NCBI GenBank assembly: GCA_004194705.1
Contig: SADC01000399.1
Location: 62,001-126,000, forward strand
Direction: 5' to 3'
Length of the DNA stretch: 64,000 nt
From: Ditylenchus dipsaci
Lineage: Eukaryota; Nematoda; Chromadorea; Rhabditida; Anguinidae
Within the stretch, counting starts at the first letter, position 1. Every line of letters begins with the position of its first letter. The position numbers were made by a program, and so were the translations under genes. Below the pieces are notes generated by a model. It saw nothing but the letters and a program-made list of their open reading frames with translations, was not told where the DNA came from and did not search any database. Below are positions 33,781 to 45,153 of the stretch, in pieces.

Positions 33781-34917
33781 ACAGGGGTAAAAGTACCGGT
33801 TTTATTATAAAATGTTGTCCAAACATAGCATTGATAGTGAAAAATATGAGATTTTGCTATTTTCGTTAGTTTTTCACGTGGATTCTTTGAAGCAAGGTGT
33901 ACAGGATGCAGGCCGCATTTCTTGTTAGTTCTCCATCACAAACTTCGCAGTGAAGAGATAAGTCTGTTGTGGCAATCCAATGATTGTACCCGTCAAGCCG
34001 CACACTCTCATTTACTCGCTTAGAAGTTGGTTGTCTATCTTGGTATGATCTTCTGCCGGGTTCTGTGGTGGACTTCCATATGTTTGCATATAGGAGGTGG
34101 CAACATAGCGGCGAAACTGGAGGTAGTCCCACTTAACGTGGACTTTTCTATACAACTGCCAGGTGTTGTGCACTGCAGTATCTAGTCCAAAGCAGAAGCA
34201 CGACCACCACCACTTCTTGGAGCCAATGGAAACCCTATAGTTATTGATATTTTGGTCCATTCTGTCCACATCACCCATGTGCTTGTTATAGCAGGCTACA
34301 GTGTTTGGCTGCTCGATCTGGATCCTTTTCTTTTCCTTGGCCGACCAACGGCTTACGGAATGCATTGGATCCAGGTCGTCGATGGTTGTCAACATGATAA
34401 CTGGCCGGTTGTCGTCGAATTCTTATACACAATTACTGCAAAAATACCTTGTGCAGGCACAACTTTCACTACTACTGTCGCTGCCGGCTCCTCATCAACA
34501 CTCTCGTCCTCATCGCCCACTTCTACTTCTTCAACCTCCATGGCTTCCTCATCAGAGTTCTGTGCTTCCGGAAGGGTCGCAACAATCTCCATTTGTTCCA
34601 CGTACACATCCTCCGACTCTAACAAGGATAGACACTTGAAGAGATTGACCGGCTCTCCCATAATAGGTGAATTTACTTTAGCAAAAATAATATATTTGTC
34701 GACAAAGTGTTGTACAAAATCAAATGATAAAGGGGAAGTGACTTCCTTCCTTCTTTCTTCAAAATAGCCAGCTGTATTTCAAAAGAACTATATCAACTAA
34801 GAGAAAAAAGAAGCATAAACATATACTAATAGGATGACTCATAACTCTTCTTTCTACTGATAAAACATTATTTTTGATATCATTTTTACAACAAACCCGA
34901 TAATTTTACCCCTATAT
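33781..34917 (-). mobile_element. piggyBac-type transposon, internally deleted
   Basis: Ends TACAGGGGTAAAAGTACCGG and CCCGATAATTTTACCCCTAT form imperfect inverted repeats around a minus-strand piggyBac transposase. TTAA target sites were not seen at the ends, so the boundaries are approximate. Confidence 0.75.
33866..34661 (-). pseudogene. piggyBac transposase, N- and C-terminal parts only
   Basis: The N-terminus (ATG 34661) is short and acidic (SDEEAMEVEEVEVGDEDESV). It then jumps into the C-terminal third: LTTIDDLDPMHSVSRWSAKE, ACYNKHMGDVDRMDQNINNY, SIGSKKWWW and a final cysteine region (LHCEVCDGELTRNAAC). The GDVDRMD motif corresponds to the third catalytic Asp region of piggyBac transposases. 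About 300 residues with the first two catalytic Asp are missing, and frame changes occur near 34395 and 34100. Known: piggyBac inserts at TTAA without leaving scars. Inferred: this is a dead deletion derivative. Confidence 0.85.
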
Positions 34918-35449
34918 ACAACGTTCCCCAAAAAAATAAAAAATTCAAATTTTTTTTGAAAATTAATTCGGGCCAAAATGAGTTAAGGGCTGTATTGGGA
35001 AGGGAAGAGGACTGCCAACCAACTCGATACATTGACACTCGATACACGACTCGATACACTTTTTTTATTTTCACCTCAATTACTTCGGCCATTCCGCCCA
35101 TATCACTACCTACTACTTAGAAACATTTTTAGAACATCGTGATTAAGGGTTAGGGAAGCCCGAAATAAAAAGTTTCGTCAACTACTCTATGATTATATCA
35201 TATGACTTCAAACCATAAACCAAGGTGGTCTAGATGAATAACCACCTAAATACTGAATAGTAATCACGTCGAGAGAATAAACTATATTAATCCACATTTA
35301 CTATATTAATCCCGAAAAACTTAATAGAGTGGACGACCACGGTGTATCTAGTTGTCAATGTATCGAGTCGGTATATCGAGTTAATTTTTGTATCGAGTTG
35401 GATGTATACCAGGGAAAGGAAGGGAATAATAGGGCCACTTTTTTTAGCT

Positions 35450-35705
35450 GCTTTACCATGTTTTTCAACTCGGGCCGTGGCAAAAATAGACTCTATATGC
35501 TTTTTATGATCAAGTGTGCTTCTCGGAATCATGTCTAAGGTAAGTGCGTGCGTGCATCTCTAACTCTCTAGCCCCCTGCGCCCCGAAGGGCTTGGGGCTT
35601 GGAGTTGAAATGCGCACACCCACATACCTTAGACACAAATCACTCGAAAGTGACTCTGGATGCATGAAAAAACATGCATACCAGAGTTATTCATTGGTGG
35701 GCCCC
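35450..35705. mobile_element. FB core copy 3
   Basis: It contains GTCTAAGGTAAGTG, GCATCTCTAACTCTCTAGCC, a shortened loop GCGCCCCGAAGGGC, GTTGAAATGCGCACACC, CATACCTTAGACAC and the tail CACTCGAAAGTGACTCTGG. Confidence 0.75.
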
Positions 35706-36045
35706 AGTATTCAAAACGATGTTCAACATCTTTGATTATTCGGCCGAAAAGGGTCTACACCCTCGTTTGGCCTGTGGCTTCGAGCCAGAGGCTCAGCCAT
35801 CCTAAAATCAAACGACAACCTCGGGATCCACCCGCTAGGTGAAAACCTGCTTAACGAAAATCTGCTTAATGAAATTATTATATAGGATACAATATAACTA
35901 GGGTCTGCAGGCGCCTATCGGCGCCTATGTTGTTCGGGAACATTAGTTGTTCATGTACATTAGTAGTTCGGGTAGATTTATCTTTCGAGTGCGTTAATGG
36001 TTAGGGTAGATCATCCACCCTACCTGTTGACTAAGCTACTCTACT

Positions 36046-36225
36046 TCGCCTACCCTTGCCCATCCTCGCCTACCCTCGCCCATCCTCGCCTACCTCGCCC
36101 ATCCTCGCCTATCCTGCCTACCTCCTATCCTCGCCTACCTCGCCATCCTCGCCTACCCTCGCCCATCCTCGCCTCTCCTCGCCTACCCTCGCCCATCCTC
36201 GCCTACCCTCGCCCCTCGCCTATCC
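36046..36225 (+). repeat. Minisatellite, CTCGCCTACCCTCGCCCATC unit
   Basis: CTCGCCTACC and CTCGCCCATC words alternate about eight times with small losses. The period is roughly 10 and 20 bp. Confidence 0.9.
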
Positions 36226-36381
36226 AATTTCGATTATACGTGATTGTGCTTAAAAGGAAGCCAAGATGTTGAACTGGAGGGTTCCGCAGAGATGTTCGAC
36301 ATTGATCGGCAAAAACTGGCCAAAAATTGGGTTTAAACCGGAACATCACCTTAAATCCACACCTGAGAAACAATGAGTTTT

Positions 36382-36895
36382 GAGCTTGTCCGGCAGTTCA
36401 AACCCGTTCACTTTTCAAAATCCACTGTTAAATAGCTAATTTTGTAGCTGAGATTCTTTTGTTTTTCACCATTATAAAACATCAACACTGACTTTCTCTA
36501 TAAAAGTGGCTCAAAATTGTGTCTGAAGTTAAAAATAGTAAAACTCCACCTAAAAAGCAACTGACTTGAGAGCTTGTCCGTACCAGTTCGACCCTTTACA
36601 CTTTTCTAACCTTACAGGTTAATAGTTTATTTTGTAGCTCAGATTCTCTAGTTTTCACCATTATAAAACATCAACACCGACTTTTTTATAAAAGTGGCTC
36701 AAAATTGGGTCTGAAGTTAAAAATAGGAAAAAGTACACCTAAAAAACCACTGAGTTGAGAGCTTGTCCGACCAGTTCGACCCCTAAAACCTTTCAAAATC
36801 ACTGTTCAATAGCTCATTTTGTAGCTGAGATTCTCTAGTTTTCACCATTCTAAAACATCAACACCGACTTCTTTATAAAAGTGGCTCAAAATTTG
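36382..36895 (+). repeat. Three tandem copies of a 188-bp unit
   Basis: GAGCTTGTCCG recurs near 36382, 36569 and 36758. Each unit also carries ATTTTGTAGCT, GAGATTCT, TTCACCATT and TATAAAAGTGGCTCAAAATT at matching offsets. The last unit runs into the GCC block. Confidence 0.85.
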
Positions 36896-36940
36896 GTAAA
36901 TAAATTTGGTAATCATAAAAAGTGTAACCCACCCGACCAT

Positions 36941-37490
36941 AGTTGGATCGCCGCCGCCGCCACGCCGGCGCCGCCGCCGCGCCGGCGGCGCCGCCAGCGG
37001 CGGCGGCAAAATATAAGGTGCCCGCCGGCGGCGGCTGCGCCGGCGGCTGAAAATGAGGTCGGCGGCGGCGGGTGGCGGTGCGGCGGAGTAAATAGGCTGC
37101 GGCGGCGGCGGCGGTGGCGGCGTGCCGGCACCACCAATTACAAAGTGCCAAAACAATGCTTGTTTGAATGGTCATCTTACGAAAATATGATAAATGACAT
37201 AATTTAGAATTTACTGTTCTCTTGAAAAAATTTTATTCTATGACAAAATAAATTAAACAGAAATGTTTTTTGGCAGTGAAGCGTTAGCTGGCGGCGGCGG
37301 TGGCGGCGATGGCAGCGCCGGCGGCGGCGGCGAAATAAAAAGTGCCGCCGGCGTGGCGGCGGCGGTGGTGGCAAAGCAGCGGCGGCTGGGTGGCGGTGCG
37401 GCGGTGAAATTTAGCAAGATTTTTGCGCCGCCGGCGGCCGGTGTTGTTGGCGACGCTCCGGCGGTGGCGGCGGCGGCGTGGTGGTTTTTA
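36941..37490. repeat. Paired GCC/GGC-rich arrays around an AT-rich centre
   Basis: 36941-37132 and 37284-37482 consist almost wholly of GCCGCCGGCGGCG words, broken by short AT-rich pieces such as AAAATATAAGG and GAAATAAAAAG, with about 150 bp of AT-rich DNA between. They look like the reiterated ends of a DNA transposon. Long open frames here are translated triplet repeat and not genes. Confidence 0.6.
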
Positions 37491-37619
37491 GGAGATGCAC
37501 ACTATGCACCGACCCAAATACTATATAGAGATTAGTTGATAGGTTTCACAAATAAACAATTATGTTGCAAAATTATTTTATGAAACAGTTAACTAATTAT
37601 ATTGTCTTCCTATATAGTA

Positions 37620-37690
37620 TTTCGCTAAGCAGGTTTTCGGTAAGCAGGTTTTCGGTAAGCGAGTTTTCGTTAAGCAGGTTTTCACCCAGC
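37620..37690 (+). repeat. Short tandem repeat, TAAGCAGGTTTTCGG
   Basis: Four copies of a 15-bp word are followed by ACCCAGCCGATCCACCCGG. Its inverted mate (GAAAACCTGCTTAACG, after GGGATCCACCCGC) lies at about 35825-35870, so the two may be the ends of one element. Confidence 0.7.
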
Positions 37691-37959
37691 CGATCCACCC
37701 GGCTGGTCGGTCTGACCAGCCGGAAAGTACTTATACTTTTGCCTGTACCACAAGTTCCTGGGTTTGTAAGGGCTTTCAACGCTTAAATAAAAATACTCTT
37801 TGGTACTTATAGGCTTATAGAAGTGGGCCCTGTTTTGTCCGTTCCCCTCCCAATACAGCCCCTTACCCTTTTAAAAAAAAATTTCTGGCCTTTTATGGCC
37901 AAAATTATTACTTAAAAATAAAAAACTTAAAAAACACGCTTCGTCAGTTTGATCCCGGG

Positions 37960-38090
37960 TACGCCACAAAGTGCCAGTGGAATGCCACCGAGTGCCACTG
38001 GAATGCCATGGTAATCGACTGGATTTGACAACTTTGGTGGCAATACAGTGGTAATTAGTGGCAATCCAGTGGCATTTGTGGCCGTACCAC
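37960..38090. repeat. CCAGTGGCA word cluster
   Basis: AGTGCCAGTGGAATGCCA and its complement recur about six times, an arrangement like the reiterated transposon ends elsewhere in the window. Confidence 0.55.
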
Positions 38091-39369
38091 TGGATTAAAT
38101 TAGCTGTGATGATAGCTTGCTTTGTTTCTGGCTCCTTCTGCACTGCAGTAGCATGTCTTGTTAGGACCATTAGACTGAACACCTGAACACGCAAAAGAAT
38201 ACTGAAATACACGACAGACAAAAAGTGCAAAACCACAAACTTGTCCGTACTATTTATGTGCCAAATGTAGCCTATACATTCAGCTACCATAAAAGTCAGA
38301 CCGCTTTCGTAAAGTCAGAATTTGTGAAACTAGAGACCACTTAAAGGGGGGTGCAAATCATAATGCGAAAATTTTGAACTCTCAGGTTCAAATCCCCATC
38401 GGTGCACTGCACACCCTCTCTTATCTTCTTTTATTTACAAGTTTGTAGTCAAATGATCCTCACACTCTTGGCTATCCGACAAAATAATCAGATCGGATTA
38501 CTAAATTCTGGAGCTGATTTACAGGCTGTGGCCTGCTAAATTTACGAAAATCGTTCGTTTGGGGAGTTTTTCTGTGACTGGTTCGATTTATATATCTTGA
38601 CTTTTTTCTACAAGTCACGCGTTTCATATACAAAGATGTAGCCAAGATTCTAAGCTTTCATTTGAGCTATCAAACAGAGAAAAGTTAGTACAAAGTTAAA
38701 CTAGGATTCAAAAATATACAGCCATGTCCACGTCCATGCCATTCTATCTTGGACTATCCATAACTTTTTGGTATTATTTTGGAATTGGCGTTTTTTTGGA
38801 GTATTAATTTACATGATCATTTACAACCTTATACTTAAAATGTAGCCCTGCTTCTTGGCGTCATTTCAGCATATGGTTGTATGAATTATCTAAATTAAAA
38901 TTGCAAAAAACGTCAGTGCCAGAATAATCCCGAAATCCTGCCCCTAAATGGTACTCTTTTGTCCTTGGTCAAACCTTCGCTAGCTACCGTTTTTTCGGTA
39001 AGTGATTCAGAAGTGATTCTGGTGTGTAAAATTTCTATCTGGTTCTCCATGAAATTCTGAATCTAGAAAGTCACTAAACGCGTCGATAATAAATAAAATT
39101 GGCACATTTTGAGGCGATCTAAAAATAAGTACGCATCATTTGGGCCGGTTTCCTTTTATTTTGATGGTCATTGCTTGGAATCGCAAAATTAGGGCAGTTT
39201 GCAGACGGTTATTCAGTGTTGGAAACGATTGCAATCAATTTCTCAATAGTTTTCGGCCCTAGAAGTAAGTAAACTTGCCGAAATATAAGTGAAAAATTAG
39301 GTTATGCACCCACTGGGAATCGAACTTGAGTGTTCAAAAATATTCGCATTATGATTTGCGGTATAACGA

Positions 39370-39500
39370 CGACTCGATACACATTGTGACTCGATACACC
39401 AACTTGATACAGTTGCGACTCGATACGCCAACTCGATACAGTTACGACTCGATACGCCAACTCGATACAGTTGCGACTCGATACGCCAACTCGATACAGG
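39370..39500 (+). repeat. 29-bp tandem repeat (ACTCGATACGCCAACTCG)
   Basis: About four units of CGACTCGATACGCCAACTC followed by GATACAGTTG. An inverted array is at 40126-40233, and diverged units lie at 35020-35060 and 35350-35405. Confidence 0.9.
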
Positions 39501-40125
39501 GGTCTCGAGTTTGACCTTCGTCTAGTGTTATTTTGACGTTTTGTCATTTTTTTCGATGTGTGATGGCTTTAATATCTTTTTGCGTCCTTGATTCTCATCG
39601 TCATTAGGGTATTGGCACATTCTGAGATTTCATACAGAGTTTGCGCCTTCTACAAAATTTCACGCCATTTTATTGTCTTTTTATAATTTAGGCAAAGTAT
39701 TAGGCAAAGGGTAGGCCAGCGCGCGTTAGGACAGCCTCAAATGTGTTCGGAAACTACAAACGGCTAAATATAAAAAATTCGTAAGGGCATGAATTAAAAA
39801 AATGTTACAAGGTTACCCTCTTCGGGGACATAGGGGCCTTGAGAATAAAATATGCGCATGGAATATGCGCGCACATACTTTAGAGACAATCTGAGCGATT
39901 CTCTCGATTATGTACTTATTCGTAGGCTCTTTTGTCAAACTCTAAAGAGAAAACCAAGTGATAAATAAGAAATAGGGTATCCAGCGGCATCGCATAAATT
40001 TAAGCTGCTTTCCGAATTTTTAGCCATTATCAAAGTGAATATATGGTTAGAAGTGATGAATATTGATACAAAAGAATAAAAAAATGTCAAAATATAAAAA
40101 TAACAATCGGCAGGAGTCGAACTCG

Positions 40126-40233
40126 AGACTAGGTGTATCGAGTTGGCGTATCGAGTCGCAACTGTATCGAGTTGGTGTATCGAGTCGCAACTGTATCGAG
40201 TTGGTGTATCGAGTCACAATGTGTATCGAGTCG
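40126..40233 (-). repeat. 29-bp tandem repeat, inverted array
   Basis: Units read TATCGAGTTGGTGTATCGAG then TCGCAACTG, the complement of the 39370-39500 array. Confidence 0.9.
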
Positions 40234-41864
40234 TATGTCAGTCATGATTTGCACCCCCCCCCCCTTTAAAGCAAACAACTGCCATTTTTCCGAGTAAAAA
40301 TAGGGTTTTTGCGTTTCCTGTCTGACTTTTGCATGAAGCACCCTAAATTTGCATGTTTTGCATACGTCTTTGGTACCAAAATGTAGGAAATTCACTTCTT
40401 CATCAGGTCTTAGCCTTCTTTATAGGGCTTTCAGAATTGAATACAAATTTCAGGCCAGTTATATTTCCCAAACCAGATGACTTTTTTTGGTATGTTTGTG
40501 GGAAAATTGATTGACATTCCGAAAATTCGCATGTTTTCCGGGCAAATGATAGCTTATTTTAACGCCATGAGGGTGATGAAGCGTTTGCTGATTAGCTTGC
40601 ACAAGAAAACCCTGAAAAAATACGTTACAAGTCTCGCCCAAGCTTGGGTCCAATGTATCAAAATTTCAGACAAAATTTAATTTTTTCATTTGGCGCGAAA
40701 ATCGTAAAGTGATTAATTTTTTGAATTAAAGGGGGGGGACTCTATATACGCATCGCTCTTTGTCGAAATTTCGAGTCCCTCTGGGAGTGTTTTAATTTAA
40801 TTTTTTAGTAAGTTTTTTGACTTTTAGGTCCGAAAATCATCGAGCAATCGATTGCAACCATTTCAGCACTGATATGCTGTCAGCAACTGCCTCAATTTTG
40901 CGATTTTTGGCAAATGACCACCAAAATTAGTGGAAACCAGCCAAAATGATGCGTATTTAGACTAGTATAGCCTGAGCCTCCACTGATTCTATTTATTTGT
41001 CCACGCGTTTAGTGACTTTCTAGACACAGATTTCATGGGGAACAAGGTAGAAATTATTTCACACCAAATTTAAATTATTTTATACAGCCGTATGCCAAAA
41101 ATGACGGCGAGAAGCAGGGCTACATTTTGAGTGTGAGGTTGCAAATGGGTATGTAAATTAAAATCGGGGAGAAACGTCAGTTCCAGAATACTACCGAAAA
41201 GTACTGGTAATGTCCTATTGAGAATTTCATCGAATTGGATTTTTTATATTTTAGCCCTAATTTTTTACCAACTTTTCATCTGTATGATAGCTTAAATGAA
41301 AGCCCAGAACCGTGGCTACATTTTGACACCAAACTTGTAAATAAAAGGATAAAAAAATAAGGTCTGCAGCCAGTGGTAGTCGAACCTGTGACCTAAGGCG
41401 ATGCGTATATAAAGTTCCCCCCCCCTTTAAGGGTCGTGGGGTGTAAACTTTTTTTGTCCACTGCTTTTCAGTGATTGAGCTGAATTCATTCTAAAAAATA
41501 TCAATGAATCGATTGAAAAAATTTTCGGGATTGTTTTAGTCAACAACTGTCTTAAATTGCGAAATCAGCCAGAAATCATGTATTTCGGTTTATATTGCCT
41601 CTAGCTAATTTATTACTTGAAGAGTGAAACCATTTTCCAGGTTCAGAAATGTGCCAGATACCGCATGAAATAATTTCTACATGAAATAAAAATATACAGT
41701 TCATCAAAAATTGGGTAGCTTGATACAAAATTACTGATTTTCGGACGAAAGTCACTTTAAGTTTGTATTCTTGGTTCAGCTGTAGCTCAGCTATTCGTGG
41801 ACTTCTTTGCAATTTTACATTCATCAGTATCGATAATAAACTTTCTGCTTTTAGAATTTGCATT

Positions 41865-42124
41865 ATGTCGTCCTTCAGTCGCCGTCTTTTGTCCATCTCT
41901 ATCAAGCAACCGAAGGGCATTCAAAATGGGCAAACATCCAAGGACCAAGAGCAAATCTGATGCTGAAAAGAGCAAGAAAATTCAGACGTTCCTGAACAAG
42001 ATGGACAAAGCTGTGAGCGAGGGTGGTGGCACTGATACAAAGACAAACAAACAACTGGCGAAATTGCAAAGTGAGTATACAGCCGAAGGTTTGCCAATGG
42101 ACTCTTTCAAAAACGCCTTGAAAA
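41865..42124 (+). CDS. TACO1/YebC-type translational activator, first exon (frame broken twice)
   Basis: The family activates mitochondrial translation of COX1 (TACO1 in animals, YebC in bacteria). The ATG at 41865 opens MSSFSRRLLSISIKQPK, a basic amphipathic mitochondrial leader. The next stretch in another frame reads EGHSKWANIQ, the invariant GHSKW start of the domain. A third frame reads TKSKSDAEKSKKIQTFLNK, VSEGGGTD, LAKLQSEYTAEGLPMDSF and KNALK, matching the first YebC domain. Adding one base to the GGG near 41910 and one to the AAGG near 41940 would give one continuous protein. The exon ends at donor A/GTTAAAG (42125). A 56-bp intron and acceptor TTTTCAG lead to a possible second exon at 42181 (RYEVEKSII), which I cannot match. 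Later domains were not found. Confidence 0.75.
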
Positions 42125-42884
42125 GTTAAAGGTACTCTTTTCATTTGTTCTGTGGTCATTGAACAGTTGGCGGTTTTCAGGAAGATATGAAGTCGAAAAA
42201 AGCATCATAGTCGGTGGAGTAATGTCAATATGTGTCATGTGTATTACGTAATTGTGGCTTATTATTTGTGTTCTATTATTAGATTTCTTGCTTTTCCCAT
42301 CGTGTCTCATTTTTAGTTATTGAGTGGTGATGAAAAATTTTACGTTACCTGTTTCTAATTGCCTTTTCACGGTGGTGCTTTTTAGGGACTGTGAAAATTT
42401 AAGGACTATGCAAGTTTTTATTTAAGAGTTCTTTTAACAAAAAAATGCATGACACTTTGTTATATAAAGCGCCACGAAACATAATTTTTGAGACATCGAG
42501 AATTGGGGTTCAGAGAGAAAAAGGCAAACCGGACAGAAACGTGATTTACGTTTCTGCCCACAATTGACCAAAGAGTATGTATTTCTCTAACCAACAAGGC
42601 AGAAACGTTAGTCACTCTTGTGCCCTGGTCAAAAATGTAACCTTTTTGTCTTTATTTACTTTTTCATAGCCACATATGGTATATCTCTTAGACTCCATAT
42701 TGTCGCTTTCTCTCTCAAAAAAATTCATACGCGGCGGAATATTTTTTTATCGAGAAAAATAACGACAATAATTGCAGAATACCCGCTCCAAATTGCCACA
42801 AAAATATCATGAATTTTTCAAATGAGAGATTTCCAAAAGCATTGGTGTTAACAATGCTTTCCGTCGCGGCAAGAGTGCACTATA

Positions 42885-43605
42885 CAGCGTAGCCCAAAAC
42901 TGGCTTAAAGCGTGTTTTTTTGATGTGTGAGCAATTAAAACATACTTAAAACGTGTTTTTAGAGTGCGGAAGGCCGTTTTTGGAAAAAAAAATTTTTGAC
43001 CAAAATTTGACTTTTTGCCTTGGGGGACCAAGGTAAACACCTGGAGAGGGATTTTTTACCTCGTTTTTCTTACTGAGACTGGGCAAAAAGAGTCTCTAGA
43101 CGCATTTTTTGATCGAGAGCGTTGCTCGGATTCATCTCTAAGGTAAGTGAGTGCGCGCATCTCTAACTCCCAAGCCCCTACGCCCCTCCGGGGACGTAGG
43201 GGCTTGGGGGCTTGGAGTTGAGATGCGCACACACACATACCTTAGAGACCAAACACTCGAAAAAACTCTGGATGCATAAAAACAATGTGCATGCCAGAGT
43301 TTTTTATGCGGTAGGTCCCTGCAAGGAAAACTATGTTCAAGATCTTCTTCTTTTGAGGAGTGGCTCCTACTCAGGCTAAAGTTAAATGTTGGTTTAGCTG
43401 TAATGGTTCTGAATTTGATTCTTAAATAAAGTATTCACGTACCCTCTCCAGGTGGTTTACCTTAGTCCCCCAAGGCAAAAAGTCAAATTTTGGTCAAAAT
43501 TTTTTTTCCAAAAATGGCCTTCCGCACTCTAAAACACGTTTTAAGTATGTTTTAATTGCTCACACATCAAAAAAACACGCTTTAAGCCAGTTTTGGGCTA
43601 CGCGG
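42885..43605. mobile_element. Foldback family FB copy 4, complete
   Basis: The outer ends CAGCGTAGCCCAAAACTGG and CCAGTTTTGGGCTACG, flanked by TA, pair over about 150 bp. The middle holds GACTTTTTGCCTTGGGGGAC arms and the core (CTCTAAGGTAAGTGAG, CGCCCCTCCGGGGACG, GTTGAGATGCGCAC, ATACCTTAGAGAC). Confidence 0.8.
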
Positions 43606-43946
43606 TATAATGCACTTTAGCCTCCGTCGCTTTTTCATTTAATTTGAGGCTTAGCCAGCAGGTTGATAACCTTTTTATCACTCGAAAAGTATGTTATGGT
43701 GCAAGAGAGGTAACATAGAATTTATTTGTTGGTGTTCTAGGCTTAAAATAGATTAATTTTTTGCAGTGTCCAGACTTTCCAAACAAACCAGTCGTAAGAT
43801 ATCAAATAATCACTTATTTATTTTCCAAATGAATGCATAACTGGGAATTTCTGGGGAAATACAATATTAGCAGCAAATATTCTACAGTCGGAAATACACA
43901 AGTGGAAAACATTTATTATTTTAGAAAAATAAAATGTTTACTTAAT

Positions 43947-44177
43947 TTATTTAGTGCTCTTTGATGCCATTTCAAGCGGCCACTGTTCGAGGGGCAGTCT
44001 GTTCAATGGAGGAAGGGTCGTCCACCTGGAGAACACAGGATTGGAATGCACTGCCTGCTGGCCTTGTTGGTCGTTCTGTGGTGTTGAGAGGGCATCTCCG
44101 CTGTTAGATGGATTACTACCACCAGCTGGCCTACCTGTCTCACCCATTGTTGGGAATTTGACTGCGGGGAAGTCAAC
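43947..44177 (-). CDS. C-terminal exon of a Gln/Pro-rich protein
   Basis: Acceptor TTTGCAG precedes VDFPAVKFPTMGETGRPAGG, SNPSNSGDALSTPQNDQQGQ and PLEQWPLEMASKSTK with a TAA that overlaps an AATAAA signal. The phase (0) fits both the last donor of the long gene upstream (47839) and the donor of the gene at 45154. The composition (GG, QQ, NS) is closer to the long gene. The family was not recognised. Confidence 0.55.
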   Translation of the reverse strand, partial: VDFPAVKFPTMGETGRPAGGSNPSNSGDALSTPQNDQQGQQAVHSNPVFSRWTTLPPLNRLPLEQWPLEMASKSTK

Positions 44178-44339
44178 CTGCAAATTTTTGTTTTTGAAAG
44201 AGCATTTTACCGGTCTTTACTTAAAGGGCGCAGGGTGTGAATAGGCTAACTCCGGTGTTTTTGTTAATTAATACTTTTATAGATCCTAGTAGCGAATACT
44301 GCGCCCCATAAATTTTGGGCACTCCCACAATGTATCACA

Positions 44340-44450
44340 AAACATTCTAACTTTAAGACATTCTAACACAAACTCATTCTATCAAAAAATCATTCTGTCA
44401 AAAACTGTTTCTGTCGCAAATCGTTCTGAGACAAATTGTCTTGGCTTTAA
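44340..44450. repeat. CATTCTnTCAAAAA word repeat
   Basis: Six loosely spaced copies of a roughly 18-bp word (for example ATCATTCTGTCAAAAA). They resemble reiterated transposon ends. Confidence 0.5.
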
Positions 44451-45153
44451 ATGGCTTAAAAAATAATTGTTTCTGGACTATATGAGGCTGCTTTATTTTT
44501 GACGCTCGTATCACTAAAATTCGGACCTGCGAAACTAGTATTCTTGGCGTTTTGTTTAAGCTGAACTGATTATAAATTCAAATTTTGGGCCTCTGTGAAC
44601 TATCCCTGGTATTTATGCTAGATATTATTTGGTGTAAGCCATTGTCCTCCGAAACATTTTGGGCAAGGGCGAACCGGGTAAGGAGTGCTACTTCAATTCA
44701 TTGACTTTTTTAACGTTTTCTAAGCACTTCTGTATTTTCCGCGGCGTATCCACCTGACCAGGTGGTAGCCTCGCCGGGTTTTGAGGTGTGGGTAAGTGAA
44801 ATTGCGATTTTGGTCTTAAAAGTTTTGGTCTTTGGTTTCCTGTACATTTCATAATTTCCTGTACATTACACGAGAAGTTCTACAATTAATTCGGTAAGTC
44901 TTATTCGGAGTCAGAATGAGCAGAAATAGCCACCCATGCCTCACCTCCTAAAAGTCAGATATGTGGCAGAAATTAAGACGTTTTATACATAATGTGGAGT
45001 AGACTTTATTCCTGAAAATTTATTTTTCCCCTTTATCCTCAAAAAAACCTCTGAGAAATCCTATAAATCAATTCATTGAACTATGATTTTCAACAAACTC
45101 CATTTTTCCTGATGAATCACAATTCTGAATGGTATTACCACTCGCAGACCTAC

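Larger units (their letters stand above)
34980..37862. mobile_element. Composite: GGGCTGTATTGGGA inverted ends with several insertions
   Basis: AAGGGCTGTATTGGGAAGGG at the left and CCCTCCCAATACAGCCCCTT at the right are the ends also seen in the 19.8-20.6 kb palindrome. Between them lie a TCGATAC element (35010-35425), an FB core (35450-35705), a tandem minisatellite, three 188-bp units and the GCC/GGC blocks. The layering is inferred from interrupted arms. Confidence 0.5.
38341..41440. mobile_element. Large imperfect palindrome, about 3.1 kb
   Basis: AAAATGTAGCCCTGCTTCT at about 38840 is mirrored by AGAAGCAGGGCTACATTTT at about 41113. GAATCTAGAAAGTCACTAAA near 39060 is mirrored by TTTAGTGACTTTCTAGACAC near 41010. 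The centre contains inverted TCGATAC arrays. No transposase was found. tRNA-like TTCGA words sit near 38380, 39310 and 41365. Confidence 0.55.

Noticed and set aside
36046..36253. Pro/Ser-rich frame
   Set aside because: It is the CTCGCCTACC minisatellite read as protein.
36842..37207. Several Ala/Pro/Arg/Gly-rich frames on both strands
   Set aside because: They are translations of GCC/GGC triplet arrays; all six frames look open for the same reason.
38371..38412. tRNA gene suggested by GGTTCAAATCCCCATCGGTGCA
   Set aside because: Only a 3'-half pattern is present; no A box or acceptor partner was found upstream, so it is treated as a tRNA-like repeat remnant.
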